A stretch of DNA of 64,000 nt, from positions 38,450,195 through 38,514,194 of the forward strand of contig OX457042.1 in assembly GCA_949752735.1 (NCBI GenBank). The letters are read 5' to 3'. Below, one piece after another: positions 11,110 to 22,379 of the stretch (position 1 is the first letter of the stretch; the number at the start of each line of letters is the position of its first letter). Position numbers and translations under genes: made by a program. Origin of the DNA: Lumbricus terrestris (Eukaryota > Annelida > Clitellata > Crassiclitellata > Lumbricidae). Under the pieces are notes generated by a model that worked only from the letters and a program-made list of their open reading frames with translations, was not told the origin of the DNA and ran no database searches.

Positions 11110-13974
11110 TTACTCTTTATCCCCCCAAGGCTGCATGAAGCTTTCTTGGTGATCTCGCCAGCGATGGTGAGGAATGGTGCCTCTCAACAGAAAGTGACGA
11201 TTCTGCGGAACTCTGGTGCGTTTCCTCTCTCTGTCTCGATAGGCGGCGAGACCAGAGGAAGGATGCATGTTAGCACCACGAAGCCCGCCGAAAGTCGGTA
11301 GAGGCCACATTCCACCGCAGGTAGGGCTGGCGAAGTGGGAGGGCAGATGCACACCCCGACGAGGCGGGACTCGGGCCACCACCTTGGGCTGGTCGATCTT
11401 CCCCCCAGGACTGGCTGGAACAGGAACTCCTTCTGGTGGTAGCGCTTCCGCTTCGACCGATGCTTGTGGGATAACACAGGATTTTCCAGCGACTTTTGGA
11501 TTCGAACGCCTCACTGAAGGCTTTTCTTTTACTTTGCAGTTTGAAGACACCAAGGCAGCGGTTGAAACGATGACTCGACGACACTGCGCAGGGCGGTCCT
11601 TCTGTTGAACCTGGCGTACTTCATTGGGTTCCAGTCCTTCTCCCTCCTCTTCTGGCGTCGAGTCGTGGTAACGAGTGGGACAAACTCGAGCAAAGTGACC
11701 GGGTTGTTGACACTCGAAGCAGCGACGGTCACCCGCGGGGACCCTGGATGACCGGTTAACTGTTCGCTGGTTTCCGAAGGTAGGTTCCGCCCTGGGTGGA
11801 ACTTGACTTCGGGGCCGCCAGGGGCGAAATTGTCCATCGCCGGAGGGGCTGCTGCATATGGCGTTTATTCTTGCTTCCATCTGCTCCAGCTTTTTCAACA
11901 CGATTTCTTGGAATTGTCTCTGACTGTCAGCAGGGGCAGAGTCTACTTCCGTTACAGTTTTTACCCGACTGGGTCGATGTTCATCGCGGCCGAGGTTACC
12001 ATCATCTGCTTGACGGTAACCCTCTAAACGCATGGCAGTCTTATAAGCATGGTCCAAGGTGGTAGGTTCTCTCTCACGAACCTTCATGGCTAAGTCTCTG
12101 TCTCGCAGGGCGTCGAGAAAGGCACGAATCGCTATGACTTCACTGTGCACCGAGGTGGGACCAGGGAACGCCAGGATCATGATTCGTCGAATGTCTCGTA
12201 CTACAGAGCTGAGGTCTTCACCCATCTTTTGACGTCGTGTGTTCAATTGGGTCTGGTAGAGGACGGCTTGATCGGAGCTTCCATACCGCAGGCGTAGACG
12301 ATCAACCAGGTCAGACCAGGATGCTATGGTCTCGGAGTCGAACTCGTAGAGCAGCTGATCAGCTGGCTCTGTCAAGGCACAGGTCAGCTGGGCGAATTCC
12401 TCCCCATCTGTCCAACCGTTACTGTTCGCACAGATCTCGAATTTCTTTAGGAAAGCTTCGACCGATGTCTTTCCATTGTACCTGTCCAATTTCATATACT
12501 GTCTGGATTTCAAATCAACAGTTCTGCTCACGCGTGATTGGGACTGCACAGTGACCGACGAGGTTGGAGTCGTACTCGGCTGAAAACGACCTTGGATCGT
12601 TGGTTGAGGTTCAGCTGTAGGCGGTTCGGCGTACTGTTCGAACTGGAACTGACTGTTTTCGCTCCCGGATGTAGACACAACATGGAACTTCGCTTCCAGG
12701 TTGTTCTGGGCTGCTCGTGTGGTCACCCAGAATCGTTCATCGTAGGCGGAAGCTGGCCGACACAGAGCGGTTGTTGGTTGGCAACCTGACAGGTGAGCGG
12801 GAGGGCCAGGGTTCGAGGGCGGGTAGGCGGAACTTTGTGTAACCTGTGGTTTCAACGACGAGGACAAGGTCGACATGATTGACTGAGTCGACGACACGAC
12901 GGATACGGACAGCTTGCACACCGAGGCTGTGACCGGGGTGACGGTTCTCACCCAAGGATTCGACTTGACGACACCACCGATTGTGTTCGGGGTCGGAGCA
13001 GGAGGGGTTCGGACGGCGAAAGGGTGCGACGAGGGAGGCGGTGGTGGGAAGGTGGTAGCCCGAGGGTGGACTAGGGTTGGGTGCCCGGGATGTGCATCCG
13101 AAGGCGGGAGTCCCAGTTCCCTCGGCAGCGCCGAATCCCCATCCTCCATATCTGAAACTATACACTCAGAGTTAGCAAGGATCCCAACACAACCTTTATC
13201 CAAATTCAACATATTAGGATGCAACAGAACATTATGAAAGGGTCGCAGATCAGTTACCTCCGAACCTTCACTTTCATAATTATTTCCTCCAAGCTTTCTG
13301 TTAATCAACCTCGCTGGTTTATCTCTCATGTAAAATTCAAAATCAAAACCCGTATCAATTGCTGCGGTAACAGGGTAGTCCGAAGGACACTTGGGTCTAG
13401 CGCCATAATAAGTCATTTCTTCGCCTTCCCACTTCTCTCTCTCTCCAGGAAATTCTGCCCTTCCAAATTTTCTTGGTTCCACCTGTTCCACTTGTTCCCC
13501 TTGTTCCACTTCTACCCCACTTCTGGTACCATTTGTTACGCCCGCCCTAACCGCTAGAGGACCGGAAGCGCTTGCAAGGGATGCCCCACTTACTCGCTTA
13601 CTTTCGCCCCCCTCCCCTAGTGTGGCGGCGTACTGCCGGGGCGACAGGGAACCACCTACGGGAACCTCAAGTGTGAACGACAGGGAGGAACGTCCAGATT
13701 CTCTTCTTTCATGGGTACCAGGGCCTACAGGACATGTCTCCGCGGCGGTTTGTCGACGCGCGACAGCACCCTCTTTCCGGTGCTCGTCTGAGTTCGTTAT
13801 CCCCACGGCAGCTTTGGGCGAGAGGGACTCGAACTCCTGAAGAGGTGGCGGAGAGTATTTGGCTGGATATATCTGGCGCTCTATCAATCTCTCATCACTA
13901 CTGACTGACCCCCCTCCCTCCGAATCATCCGATTCCTCTGGGGCGTCCCCCCTCAAAGAGCTGACCCGAGACAT
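11110..13974 (-). CDS. Gag-like polyprotein of element A (954 aa), starting in the LTR
   Basis: The protein would form the capsid-like particle that packages element RNA. The chosen ATG is at 13974-13972; a TTG further upstream is in frame but is not needed. Codons 1-147 lie inside the 5' LTR and the frame continues without a break into the internal region. Residues about 1-150 are acidic and Ser/Gly-rich, with no recognised fold. About 290-400 is Pro/Ser/Thr-rich. About 494-655 is a retrotransposon Gag capsid domain, including the RYNGKTSVEAFLKKFE and YKTAMRLEGYR stretches. At 752-765 a CX2CX4HX4C zinc knuckle (CFECQQPGHFARVC) should bind RNA. The last 190 residues are basic and Pro-rich. 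The frame stops where protease would be expected. It is unusually long for Ty3/gypsy Gag because of the LTR-encoded and low-complexity parts. Confidence 0.88.
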   Translation of the reverse strand: MSRVSSLRGDAPEESDDSEGGGSVSSDERLIERQIYPAKYSPPPLQEFESLSPKAAVGITNSDEHRKEGAVARRQTAAETCPVGPGTHERRESGRSSLSFTLEVPVGGSLSPRQYAATLGEGGESKRVSGASLASASGPLAVRAGVTNGTRSGVEVEQGEQVEQVEPRKFGRAEFPGEREKWEGEEMTYYGARPKCPSDYPVTAAIDTGFDFEFYMRDKPARLINRKLGGNNYESEGSEVTDLRPFHNVLLHPNMLNLDKGCVGILANSECIVSDMEDGDSALPRELGLPPSDAHPGHPTLVHPRATTFPPPPPSSHPFAVRTPPAPTPNTIGGVVKSNPWVRTVTPVTASVCKLSVSVVSSTQSIMSTLSSSLKPQVTQSSAYPPSNPGPPAHLSGCQPTTALCRPASAYDERFWVTTRAAQNNLEAKFHVVSTSGSENSQFQFEQYAEPPTAEPQPTIQGRFQPSTTPTSSVTVQSQSRVSRTVDLKSRQYMKLDRYNGKTSVEAFLKKFEICANSNGWTDGEEFAQLTCALTEPADQLLYEFDSETIASWSDLVDRLRLRYGSSDQAVLYQTQLNTRRQKMGEDLSSVVRDIRRIMILAFPGPTSVHSEVIAIRAFLDALRDRDLAMKVREREPTTLDHAYKTAMRLEGYRQADDGNLGRDEHRPSRVKTVTEVDSAPADSQRQFQEIVLKKLEQMEARINAICSSPSGDGQFRPWRPRSQVPPRAEPTFGNQRTVNRSSRVPAGDRRCFECQQPGHFARVCPTRYHDSTPEEEGEGLEPNEVRQVQQKDRPAQCRRVIVSTAALVSSNCKVKEKPSVRRSNPKVAGKSCVIPQASVEAEALPPEGVPVPASPGGKIDQPKVVARVPPRRGVHLPSHFASPTCGGMWPLPTFGGLRGANMHPSSGLAAYRDRERKRTRVPQNRHFLLRGTIPHHRWRDHQESFMQPWGDKE
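13514..13531 (-). other. Primer-binding site of element A, tRNA-Leu type
   Basis: Two bases after the 5' LTR the minus strand reads TGGTACCAGAAGTGGGGT. From memory, this matches the complement of the 3' end of animal tRNA-Leu(UAA), TGGTACCAGGAGTGGGGT, at 17 of 18 positions. Since it lies within the Gag frame, it is both primer site and coding sequence. Confidence 0.75.
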
Positions 13975-14048
13975 GGGATTATTCTGTTTTACAACTAATT
14001 GCAAGTCAGTCAGTGAATCACCTTCAATTCTAGTTCAATATGCAACAC

Positions 14049-14058
14049 TTTATTTATT
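14049..14058 (-). promoter_or_regulatory. Overlapping poly(A) signals in LTR of element A
   Basis: AATAAATAAA on the minus strand, about 75 nt upstream of the Gag ATG. It should define the 3' end of R in the 3' LTR copy, at 7408-7417, and must be bypassed in the 5' LTR. Confidence 0.65.
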
Positions 14059-14449
14059 CTTGCACTACTACTTAATTAATATACAATTGGCAGCAACCTG
14101 TGTAACTACAATTCTGTCTATAATACTTATCAGTTCAACACAAAGTATTCCTAACACTACACAGCATTTATGGCTAGTTATTACGCACTCTGCATTACTT
14201 GATATCTATCCTTTATGCTCCTGCATGTAACTAGACTATCAGTTCAGTTCCTATTTCCTTAACTACTGCAGAAGGTCAAATCACGCTATTAATCAGTTAC
14301 ACCGCAAGCAACGAATTAACATCAACACTTTGCACTAATTTACCACGACCACAGCAACAGTTATATTGCAAGGCTACTTCTAGCAACTCTTTCAATATAT
14401 TCACGCTTCTTAATACAAGCGCTAATTTATCCTTCGTTCTACCTGTAAT

Positions 14450-14460
14450 GCGCTATATAA
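14450..14460 (-). promoter_or_regulatory. TATA-like element in LTR of element A
   Basis: TTATATAGCGC on the minus strand. The same 11 bases occur in the LTR of element B at 22380-22390, although the two LTRs otherwise show little similarity by eye. This supports a shared core promoter. Confidence 0.55.
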
Positions 14461-14984
14461 TCTATATCAACGCGTTCCGGCCATTTTAAACATTCATTCA
14501 TTTACAGATTCAGCACGCTACACTTTAATTTATTTCTACTTCCCTGATTCCTAAGCGGTTTTGCTTATTTCGACGTTCTCCTTCCACCGGAGGCGACCAG
14601 CGGTCGTTTACTTTATTATCGATTAATTTAGTTAACTTTCTTATTAATTTAGATGCCCGAAAACTTAGTTTTAAACGAATTTCTATTCAAAAAGATGGCC
14701 TAGTCTTTCTCGTCGGTTTCACCTCTTCGCGTCTCTTCGTCCTACTGACCTAGATTGGACCAGCAGCCAATCGGAAGCGACCTTTTACCGCTGTTTTAGA
14801 TCACGTGCCGCTCTTGGCCAATCAGCGGCGCCCACACGTTCGCCACGTCATCTAAAAGGTCACACGTCATGCTGGCGTAATGTCTGCAGCCTCGCTCTGG
14901 TGCAGCATAGAGTTAATTAACCGTTATGGCCAACATGGATAAAAATAAGTATAATCTTGTAGCTTTTCCAAAACGCTACAGTTC

Positions 14985-15664
14985 AATCTATAGGCATCAC
15001 TATAGGAGGAATACTTCCCCTCCATATAAATTTGGACAAAATGGTAGGTCTAATATATTTTTTAGCAAAATGTAGGCTATACACTTTATACACTTTGAGT
15101 TTTTAGTTAGGCTACTATCTGCATTTTTTAATTAGGGCCTACATGAACTGCTATAGGCTAACAGCTATAATATACCATAATAAAAAATTCCCATTACATG
15201 ATTATAATTATGTTTTTACTATTTTAAAAAATAATACAGGAGTGACCAATGCAAGCAAATTTCTTCAACAGTTCGCTCTGCGTGTAATAATTGAAAAAAT
15301 AATGTTAATACAAATACTATTTTGCACAACTATAGATGGCTTCTCTCCAATGTTATCTTTCAAATTTCAGACAGTCAAATTTGGTCTTTGAACACTTAGT
15401 TAGTAGGCCTAAAGCAACATCATTATTACGTGGGCTTACAATATAAGACCTACATTGTATTTTATTGTATTGCATTGTGCTCCAAAAATTTCTGTAGGCC
15501 TAACGCCTCTCGAGCGCACACTGATCAGAGGTGCAAAACATATGGCTGCCATATATTTTGGCAGCAATTCCTCCACTGAAATAGTAAAGTAATTTTGCTA
15601 AGAGGACAGCTTAAAATGCTGAAATTACAATGCGGAAAACGCAAAAATTTCTTGTGGGTAGGGG
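14985..15664. other. Non-genic stretch, nothing recognised
   Basis: AT-rich flank of element A with AGGCCTA words. No coding or repeat structure could be supported. Confidence 0.5.
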
Positions 15665-15842
15665 CAGGGCTTAAAGTGTGGCTGGACGGTCATGGACGGC
15701 GTCCATGCACTTATTTTAAAATCTGAACGCCGTCCAGCCACTTATTGTCCAGCAATGACTAGAAAGGTAAGGGGCGTCCAGGCACTTCTTTTGGAAAGAT
15801 AAGGGGCGTCCAGGCACTTATTTTTCCACACTTTAAGCACTG
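15665..15842. mobile_element. hAT-like MITE, 178 bp
   Basis: Termini CAGGGCTTAAAGTGTGG and CCACACTTTAAGCACTG are inverted repeats. A perfect 8-bp duplication GGTAGGGG flanks them (15657-15664, 15843-15850). The interior holds repeated GGCGTCCAGGCACTT words. Confidence 0.9.
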
Positions 15843-16074
15843 GGTAGGGGCACATTCCCTCCCCATACCAGGTCCCTTCTCGGCGCTACACATGCTTCGG
15901 CGATCGATCGTCTGCTGGATGCTCGTTTGTCCCCCTCCAAACAAACCTTCATTCCCACACTAGAGGAGGGCATGCGCTAGATTACATTATATTGCATACA
16001 TAGAGGAAAGCCGGTCCAGAAAATGGGGGGAAAGAAGATGGATTGCGCCCAGTTGCTTAAGGGGGATAGAAGCC

Positions 16075-17108
16075 CTGGCGACCGTCGCTGCCTTTGTCAC
16101 CTCTCAGGTTGACCGTTGTAACAGCCTGCTGGTCGGTTCGCCCAAGAGTCTTCTGGCTTGCCTGCAGTCAGTCCTCAATGCTGCTGCGAGACTGCTGTGC
16201 AATCGGACGAAATATGATCACGTGACGCCGTTACTTAGTTCTATACTGGCTGCCTGTTCCACAGAGAATTGAATTTATGATCTGTCTACTTGTGTACAAT
16301 TAAGTCCCTCCACGGAGCCGCGCCCGATTATGTGCGTGATTTCTGCATCGGGACTCACTCCTCCGCCTCCGGGTTGCGACTTAGATCGCTTGACAAAAGC
16401 GATCTTCGCGTACGGCGGATGAAAACCCGATTCGGGGACCGCGCTTTCTCGGTGGCCGGTGTCACGAAATAGAGTATCCCCCGTATTAATTGTATCCCCC
16501 AAAATAAAAAAAGTCGAAAAAACCGCTTCTGCGTGTAGTTTTTTTTGCAAATTAATTTTCATCTGTTTTGTTTTTAACAATGACACTAACAAGTATGTTT
16601 ATTCCTACTAGATAATTTGTTTTGCCCTGTTTTTAGAGCACTTAAAACATTTAAAACACTTAAGAACACTCCGAGTCACTAAAGAAATTCGAGTTGCCTT
16701 TATCTGAGCATTGCTTAGGACACTTAAAACAAGTATGAGTCACTTTAAATTTTGATTACAGCACAAATATTTTTATTATGCGCATTTTTCAAAAAAGGAG
16801 ATAGAATGGTTTATCCCCCCGGATAGTATAGACCGGTTAATTCCATCCGGGGGGATAGATTAATTCATCCCCCCGGATAGCTTTCAGGGGGATACTCTGT
16901 TTCATGACACCGGCCCAGATGCTGGAACAGTCTTCCTCCCGCTTTGCGAGCGGCTGGTTCAGTTGACTCCTTCAAATCTGGACTCAAGACTCATTTATTC
17001 CTCAAGGCCTATCCTGCTGTTTAGTTTAGTATGTGAGGCGCCCTTGTAACGGCATGGCTGTGTTACGGCGCCATAGAAATCGTCATTGTTATTATTATTA
17101 TTATTATT
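16075..17108 (+). pseudogene. LINE ORF2 C-terminus and 3' tail, split by a MITE
   Basis: 16090-16450 translates, with frameshifts, to the C-terminal region of a CR1/L2-like ORF: QSVLNAAARLLCNRTKYDHV, then YVRDFCIGTH and FGDRAFSVAG. The frame is cut after VAG by a 450-bp element and resumes at 16914. The 3' end (17038-17108) reads TGTAACGGCATG, then TTACGGCGCCATAGAAATCG and an ATT microsatellite tail. The same 3' end recurs at 49611-49670, so this is one LINE family. Frameshifts show it is dead. Confidence 0.85.
16460..16909. mobile_element. MITE with 4-bp CCGG target duplication, 450 bp
   Basis: The left end TGTCACGAAATAGAGTATCC and right end, whose reverse complement is TGTCATGAAACAGAGTATCC, are inverted repeats of about 25 bp with two mismatches. 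CCGG is present on both sides (16456-16459, 16910-16913). The interior has further CCCCCCGGATAG inverted words near 16815-16880. No ORF. The superfamily is uncertain, since 4-bp duplications occur in several. Confidence 0.85.
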
Positions 17109-17110
17109 AA

Positions 17111-17674
17111 AAGGGGTTTATAGTCCAGTCAATTAAGTCTTAAACCCGGAGATTTACTATGGCAAGCAAATTTTTGCACGAAAAGTTTCTAAATGGACTA
17201 AAGAATATGTGGTATAAATGCTAACAAAATGCGATATGGGGAAATAATTAAAATTTTGAATTTAGTTTTGAGCAGACGACCAACAGCCATGCCTATACGA
17301 GTTTGTTTACATTTCAAGGACTGGCGGAAATACGATTTATCTGCTGGAAACACAGAAAAATTACCGGTTTAAACAAATTTAAATATTTATTAATATATTT
17401 ATTATCTGAACTATGTAAATGTCGATCTTGGAGAAAAAATAAATAAAATTGTATGCAAGAACTGTGCAGTGTGTGGTCGATAACTACCCCGCACTTAAGG
17501 CCACGCTCATCATGCATAGGCGATGACTAAGCGAAACGCAATACGCAAAGTCATAATTTGCTGCTTCACAATAATTAACGATTTAAACATATTTCCCCAT
17601 GTTGGAATTTATTAGCATTTCTACTGTAGTTTAGTAGGGTATTTACGTACAATATTCTGCCAAAAAAGGTCTGC
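17111..17674. other. Non-genic stretch, nothing recognised
   Basis: AT-rich sequence between the LINE tail and element C. CATAG at 17675-17679 is the left target duplication of element C. Confidence 0.5.
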
Positions 17675-17679
17675 CATAG

Positions 17680-17871
17680 TATAACGTTAGCTTCCTAGAC
17701 GTATAGATAGGCTATAGTGATACACTCGTGTGTGCTTTCAATGTATGTTTATTGCTCCAAGGTCGGTGAACGAGTCGTGTTGCAAGAGTGGAGGCACTGA
17801 CTGCCACGGGTCGCCTAGTGTCCTGCCATCCGTAGGGGCGTGGCCTCGCTGGCCAATCAGGTGCCTCCACA
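17680..17871 (-). repeat. 3' LTR of element C (192 bp)
   Basis: Matches 27911-28102 over its full length. In element sense it starts TGTGGAGG and ends CGTTATA, so the 3' terminus is TA rather than the usual CA. It holds an AATAAA on the minus strand at 17748-17753. Confidence 0.9.
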
Positions 17872-17882
17872 TCTTTCCTTTT
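17872..17882 (-). other. Polypurine tract of element C
   Basis: AAAAGGAAAGA on the minus strand directly abuts the TGTGGAGG start of the 3' LTR. Confidence 0.8.
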
Positions 17883-18079
17883 ACGGAACAGATAGAAAAC
17901 CTACATACTACATTGCTCTTGTTACGCCTAGTAACTAATGAACTGATGACTACTACACTACGGTACTAAACTACTAATTTAGTAAATTTACTAAACTACC
18001 TAGGAATGTGTGTGTCCTTCCAGTGTCACATATCTACTATCTAAAGTTAATATCTATAGTTCCTAATCGTGTAGGATTG

Positions 18080-21000
18080 TTAATTTCGTCCTTCTCCGTC
18101 TGAGCGATATCTGGTTGGCTTTTGTGTGAGACGTCCAGCTCTGGTTCGGTATCCTGCCTGGGTCTTGTCCGCTGGGCCCTGCCTGGGTCCTGGGTCCTGG
18201 GCGGTGTCGCTTCTCGGGCTATGGGTAGGAGCGACGACTGGGCTGCTGGGCCGGGGAGGGGTGTGGATGGTGGCGTTTGTTGGGGTGTTGTCATCATCGT
18301 CCACCTCGGTCTTGATTGTGATTGGCTGTTCCGACGTGCGCTGTATGTGTCTTGAAGTTCGTCGGAGTGTAGTCCCTCCTTCCCACCTAAGCATGTACGA
18401 GCGGTGGGGGAGTACTCTTTGCACTTCTGCCTTCCTCCAATCCCCTTCGTCGTATCGGGCTCTCACTGTTTGGCCGACGTGGAAGGGTGGGCGAGTCTTT
18501 GCCCCTCTGTTGTAGTAGGACGCCTGCTTTTTCTTCGCGGCCTCCAAGGCAGTGTGCGCCGCGGAGGCTGTGGGCGGAGTCAGCAGCGCTGTGGCTGCCG
18601 GCAGCAGGGTTCTCGTTCTCCTCCCGAACATGATTTGTGTTGGGGTGAGCCCTGATTGGCTCGGGGTGTTTCGCCAGTCGAGTAATGCGAGAAACGGGTC
18701 TCTCCCTGATTCGCTAGCCTTCGTCATAAGTCGTTTCGCCATTTTGACAGCTGACTCCGCCTTTCCGTTGCTTTGTGGATATCGCGGGGAGGACGTCAGC
18801 GTCTTGATTTCCCATTTGTCAGCAAATGCTCTAAATTCCTCTGACCCAAAGGGGGAGTTGTCTGAGAAAATTTCGTCCGGGACCCCATGACGTGCGAAGT
18901 GTTGTTTCAGCGCATAAATGATGTCTTTGATTCGCTTTGATGGGACCCGGTCAAGTTCGAAGTAACCCGAGAGGTAATCAACGGTGAGGAGGTAGTCGTT
19001 ACCGCGGTGGTAGAAGAGATCCACTCCCACCTTCTCCCATGGTCGACTCGGCGCGGGGTGGGAGTTTAATGGCTCCTTCTGCGTCTCGGATTTGAACCTG
19101 GCGCAGATGTCACATCTGGCCACCAGGGCTTTGATGTCTGCGGTTATCCCTGGATAGAAAACCGACTCTTGGGCGCGACGGATACATCCATTAACACCAA
19201 TGTGGCTGGCATGGAGACGGCTTAGGATGTCTGCTCTAGCTGGGTGGGGTATGACCACTCGATTTCCTTTGAACACGAGACCTCCACTGATAGCGAGTTC
19301 GTCGGAGTAGCTGGCGAATAGCTTGACGGAGGCGGGGAGGTGATTTGGGGAGGGTGGCCATCCAACGTTGATCTGTCGTATCAACAGCTGGTAATCTTCG
19401 TCAACCGCGGCGGCCGCGGTGAGGGCGGTGATGGTCTTCTGTGAGGCTACGAGTGTCAGGTCTGACATCTGCTGTTGATCTGTGAGCGCTGCTATTTCCG
19501 CCGGAAACTCAGGTGTCGCCTCCCCTGGCGCCAGAGGGGGGTACGCACGGGATAATGCGTCTGCCAGAATGATGTCGGTGCCTGGTGTATATACGAGGGT
19601 GTAATTGTAACGCTGTAGTCGTAATAACATGCGCTGTAGGCGCTTGGGGGCTGACGATAGTGGCTTCTTGGCGATCGCTAGGAGGGGCCTGTGGTCCGTC
19701 TGAATTGTCACGTGACGGGCGTACACGTATGTATGGAAGCGCTCCATTGCAAAAATTGTAGCTAGTTGCTCCTTCTCGATTTGGGCATAATTTTGCTCGG
19801 TCTCTGTTAACGCACGTGACGCATACTCTACCGGTCGGCCATCTTGTAATAAAATGGCGCCCAAACCGGCTTGGCTCGCATCGCATTGAACGACAATTTC
19901 TTTGCTCGTGTCGAAGTAGGCTAGCACTGGCGCGTGTACAAGCATTGTTTTCAGCTTATCAAACGCTTTGCCGTGGTGTTCGGGTCGCCAACAGAACTCA
20001 CTGTCGCCCTTGAGTAGGGCCCGAATGGGCGCCGTTGTTTCGCTGAAGTGTGGGCAGAACTTGGCTAGGTAGGTCGCCATGCCAAGGAGTCGCAGTACGC
20101 CCTCGCGGTCACGTGGTGGTGGCATTGCAGAAATGGCCTGCAGCTTCCGTTCGTCTGGTTTTAGTCCTGTCCTTGTCAGATTATGCCCGCAGTAGAGGGT
20201 TGACTCGCGATATAGGCGCAGTTTTTTTCTATTTAACTTGATCACTTTGTCTCTGCAGCGTTGCAGCAATGCGTGCAGATTTTTGTCGTGGTCATCGCGA
20301 GCTATGTTCTCGTTTTCGCCCGATCCATAAATTAGGATATCGTCGGCTATGCAGGCAACCCCCCGTAGGCCGGCGAGGGCTGCATGTATCCTGCTTTGAA
20401 AGATTTCTGGACTTGGACTTATACCAAAAGGTAAACGTAGCCAACGGTACCTGCCGAAGGGAGTTTCGAACGTCGTGAGGCGGGATGAGGATTCGTCCAG
20501 GCGCAAATGCCAAAATCCGTCCTTCGCGTCGACCGTGCTGAACACTTTCGCTCCCGCTAATTGAGGAAGTATATCGTCGATTGTGGGCATGTAGTATTGT
20601 TGTCGCAACAGAGCCTTGTTTAAGGGCTTTGGATCAATGCAAATGCGGATTCGGGCGTCGGGTTTCGCGACGACGAGTAGCGCTGAAACCCAGGGACTAT
20701 ATTCGCTCACGGGTGTGATGACGTCAGTTTCTACTAACCGTTTGAGCTCCGCTTCCACCTGGTCTCGGACGCCCAACGGGAGTCGGCGGAGGGGCAACTG
20801 GACTGGCGGCACGTCCTCGTTGAGCTGGAGGTGGACATCGCCTTCCAGTAGGCCTAAGGTACCGTCGAACAAATCTGCGTATTCGGCCGCGACGTTGTCT
20901 TCGGTCAGGGTTGCATGGGAGTTGACGCGCGCGTTCACCGTGCAGAGGTTTTCTGCGTCCACGTGGAGGAGGCGAAGTGCTTTGCACGCTGAGAGACCCA

Positions 21001-21974
21001 GGATCGGCTGTTCGTGCTGGGCCGTGACGTAGAAATCGAGGTGGTGTATGTGCTGCGTTTGCGGGTGCTCGACCGGAAGTGTTATAACTCCGAGGGTTTT
21101 TAGCGCCGTCTTGTCAAACATTCGGAGCGTTGCGGTCGCCTGGCGGATGTCCTGATTCCGGTTCATGTCGCGGACGATGGTCGACGGCAAGAGGTTCACG
21201 GATGCTCCAGAATCTAACAGGAAACGGGTTGGTCGGTCGGCGACCGTCAGTCGCACGTGCCAGCGATCGCTGCTGGGAGCATTCAGCGTGAGGAGTTCTC
21301 CGTCTGAGTCTTCTTCAAGTTCGTGCACTTCCGGTCGGCTGTGCTGCTTTCTAGTCGGCGCCGACTGACAGACGGCCTCAAAATGGGATAACTTCGAACA
21401 CTTCCGGCACCGCTGACGGTATGCTGGGCAGCTTTCCCGACGGGGTTCGTGCCTTCGGCCGCAATATTTGCAGCGGCTGTACTGGTCGTTGGGCGCATCC
21501 GGAAGTGGACGGGATTGGCGTTGTCGCATCGCGGGTGCCCGGTGTAACGCCTGCACTTGGTCCTGCGCTGCCATGGAGCGCAGCTGCTGTGCGGCTGATT
21601 CACTGGCCTTGCATATGTCGATGGATTTCGCCAATGTGAGGTCGCGAATCTGGAGCAATTTGTGCCTGGTAGCATCATCCTTAATCCCAACGACGACTCG
21701 ATCACGAAGCATAGACTCTTCCACCGCCTCGAACTGGCACGATTTCGCCATTCGGCGAATGTCCCCGAGGAAGGTGTCAAATCTCTCGTTCGTTTCTTGT
21801 ACCCGCTGATAGAAGATATATCTCTCGTAGGTTACGTTAACGGACCCAACACAGAACGTTTCGAAAGCATCAATTAGTTTTGAAACGTCTTTCTTATCGT
21901 CGGCGGTCAGAACAAGGTTCCGGTAAGTATCGTATGCCTCGCCGCCCAGACACGTAAGGAAAACAGCAGCTTGT
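18080..21974 (-). CDS. Gag-Pol polyprotein of element C, main part
   Basis: This is the replication polyprotein of the Ty3/gypsy element: capsid, protease, reverse transcriptase, RNase H and integrase in one frame. Numbering from the Met at 21751: zinc-knuckle cysteines from 94 with a CX2CX4HX4C knuckle at 115-128; protease DSGA at 180-183; RT about 340-540 with the catalytic ADD at 469-471; RNase H about 619-735 with acidic residues D623, E660, D686 and D730; integrase HHCC (H847, H850, C880, C883); and DDE triad D911, D964, E999 with D35E spacing. The frame stays open upstream from 21751 to the junction with element B at 21974. No stop or frameshift lies inside and no env follows. The N-terminal 61 codons are on the other side of element B at 27712-27894. 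Confidence 0.93.
21932..21974. repeat. 43-bp direct repeat, left copy, flanking element B
   Basis: Starts GTATGCCTCGCC and ends CAGCAGCTTGT. It is identical to 27712-27754 on the other side of element B. It is part of the Gag coding sequence of element C, present once in the uninterrupted host. Confidence 0.93.
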
Positions 21975-22379
21975 TGTAGAGATGTTGATCTCTACAGATT
22001 ATTGTATAATAAGTAAGTAATTATCGCCCCTTTATAAAATAGCTCCCGCCGCGGGGTGGCGCGACTGTGCGTCCCTGGGTGTTGAATCTCCGATATATTA
22101 TCGGTGGACGCAGAAGAGTTGAAGGAGGCCATATTGACGGATCTCAACGGGATTGCAAAAGAATAGAATTATAATTAAATTACATGTTATAAATGTTGAA
22201 CCTGTTGCCACTTTAGCCTGTTGCTAAGCGTGAGGTAGTAAGGAATCGTTAGGGACGATTCGGAGGTTCGTCTTGGTGTAGTAAGGCCAAGGAAATTGTA
22301 ATTTAAGTGCATTCTGATTCTTGCGGCAGCCCGCGAATTCCGTTGACCAGTAACAAAGGCCTGTGACTATATAGAGAAT

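Larger units (their letters stand above)
6893..14980 (-). mobile_element. LTR retrotransposon A, non-autonomous, Gag only
   Basis: Two direct repeats of 1447 bp (6893-8339 and 13534-14980) bound 5.2 kb of internal DNA. In element sense (minus strand) each LTR starts TGTAGCG and ends GTAACA. A 4-bp duplication GTTC flanks the element (6889-6892, 14981-14984). A primer site follows the 5' LTR and a polypurine tract precedes the 3' LTR. The only long frame is a Gag ORF beginning inside the LTR. The remaining 2.7 kb is non-coding, with hairpins and tandem repeats. No protease, RT, RNase H or integrase is present, so mobilisation must depend on proteins from another element. The near-identity of the LTRs as read by eye and the open ORF suggest recent insertion. 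Confidence 0.92.
13534..14980 (-). repeat. 5' LTR of element A (1447 bp)
   Basis: In element sense it runs from TGTAGCG at 14980 to GTAACA at 13534, followed by the primer site. It contains a TATA-like promoter, two overlapping poly(A) signals and then the Gag start codon, so U5 here is a coding segment of nearly 450 bases. Confidence 0.9.

Noticed and set aside
11184..13557. Several 80-140 codon frames on both strands over the Gag ORF of element A
   Set aside because: They are shadows of the GC-rich Gag frame; only the 954-codon frame carries domain motifs.
6893..14980. Reading the 1447-bp repeats as a segmental duplication
   Set aside because: TG...CA ends, equal length, GTTC target duplication, primer site and polypurine tract make LTRs the better explanation.
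17680..18079. An envelope gene downstream of Pol in element C
   Set aside because: Only about 200 bases separate the Pol stop from the polypurine tract, with no room for env.
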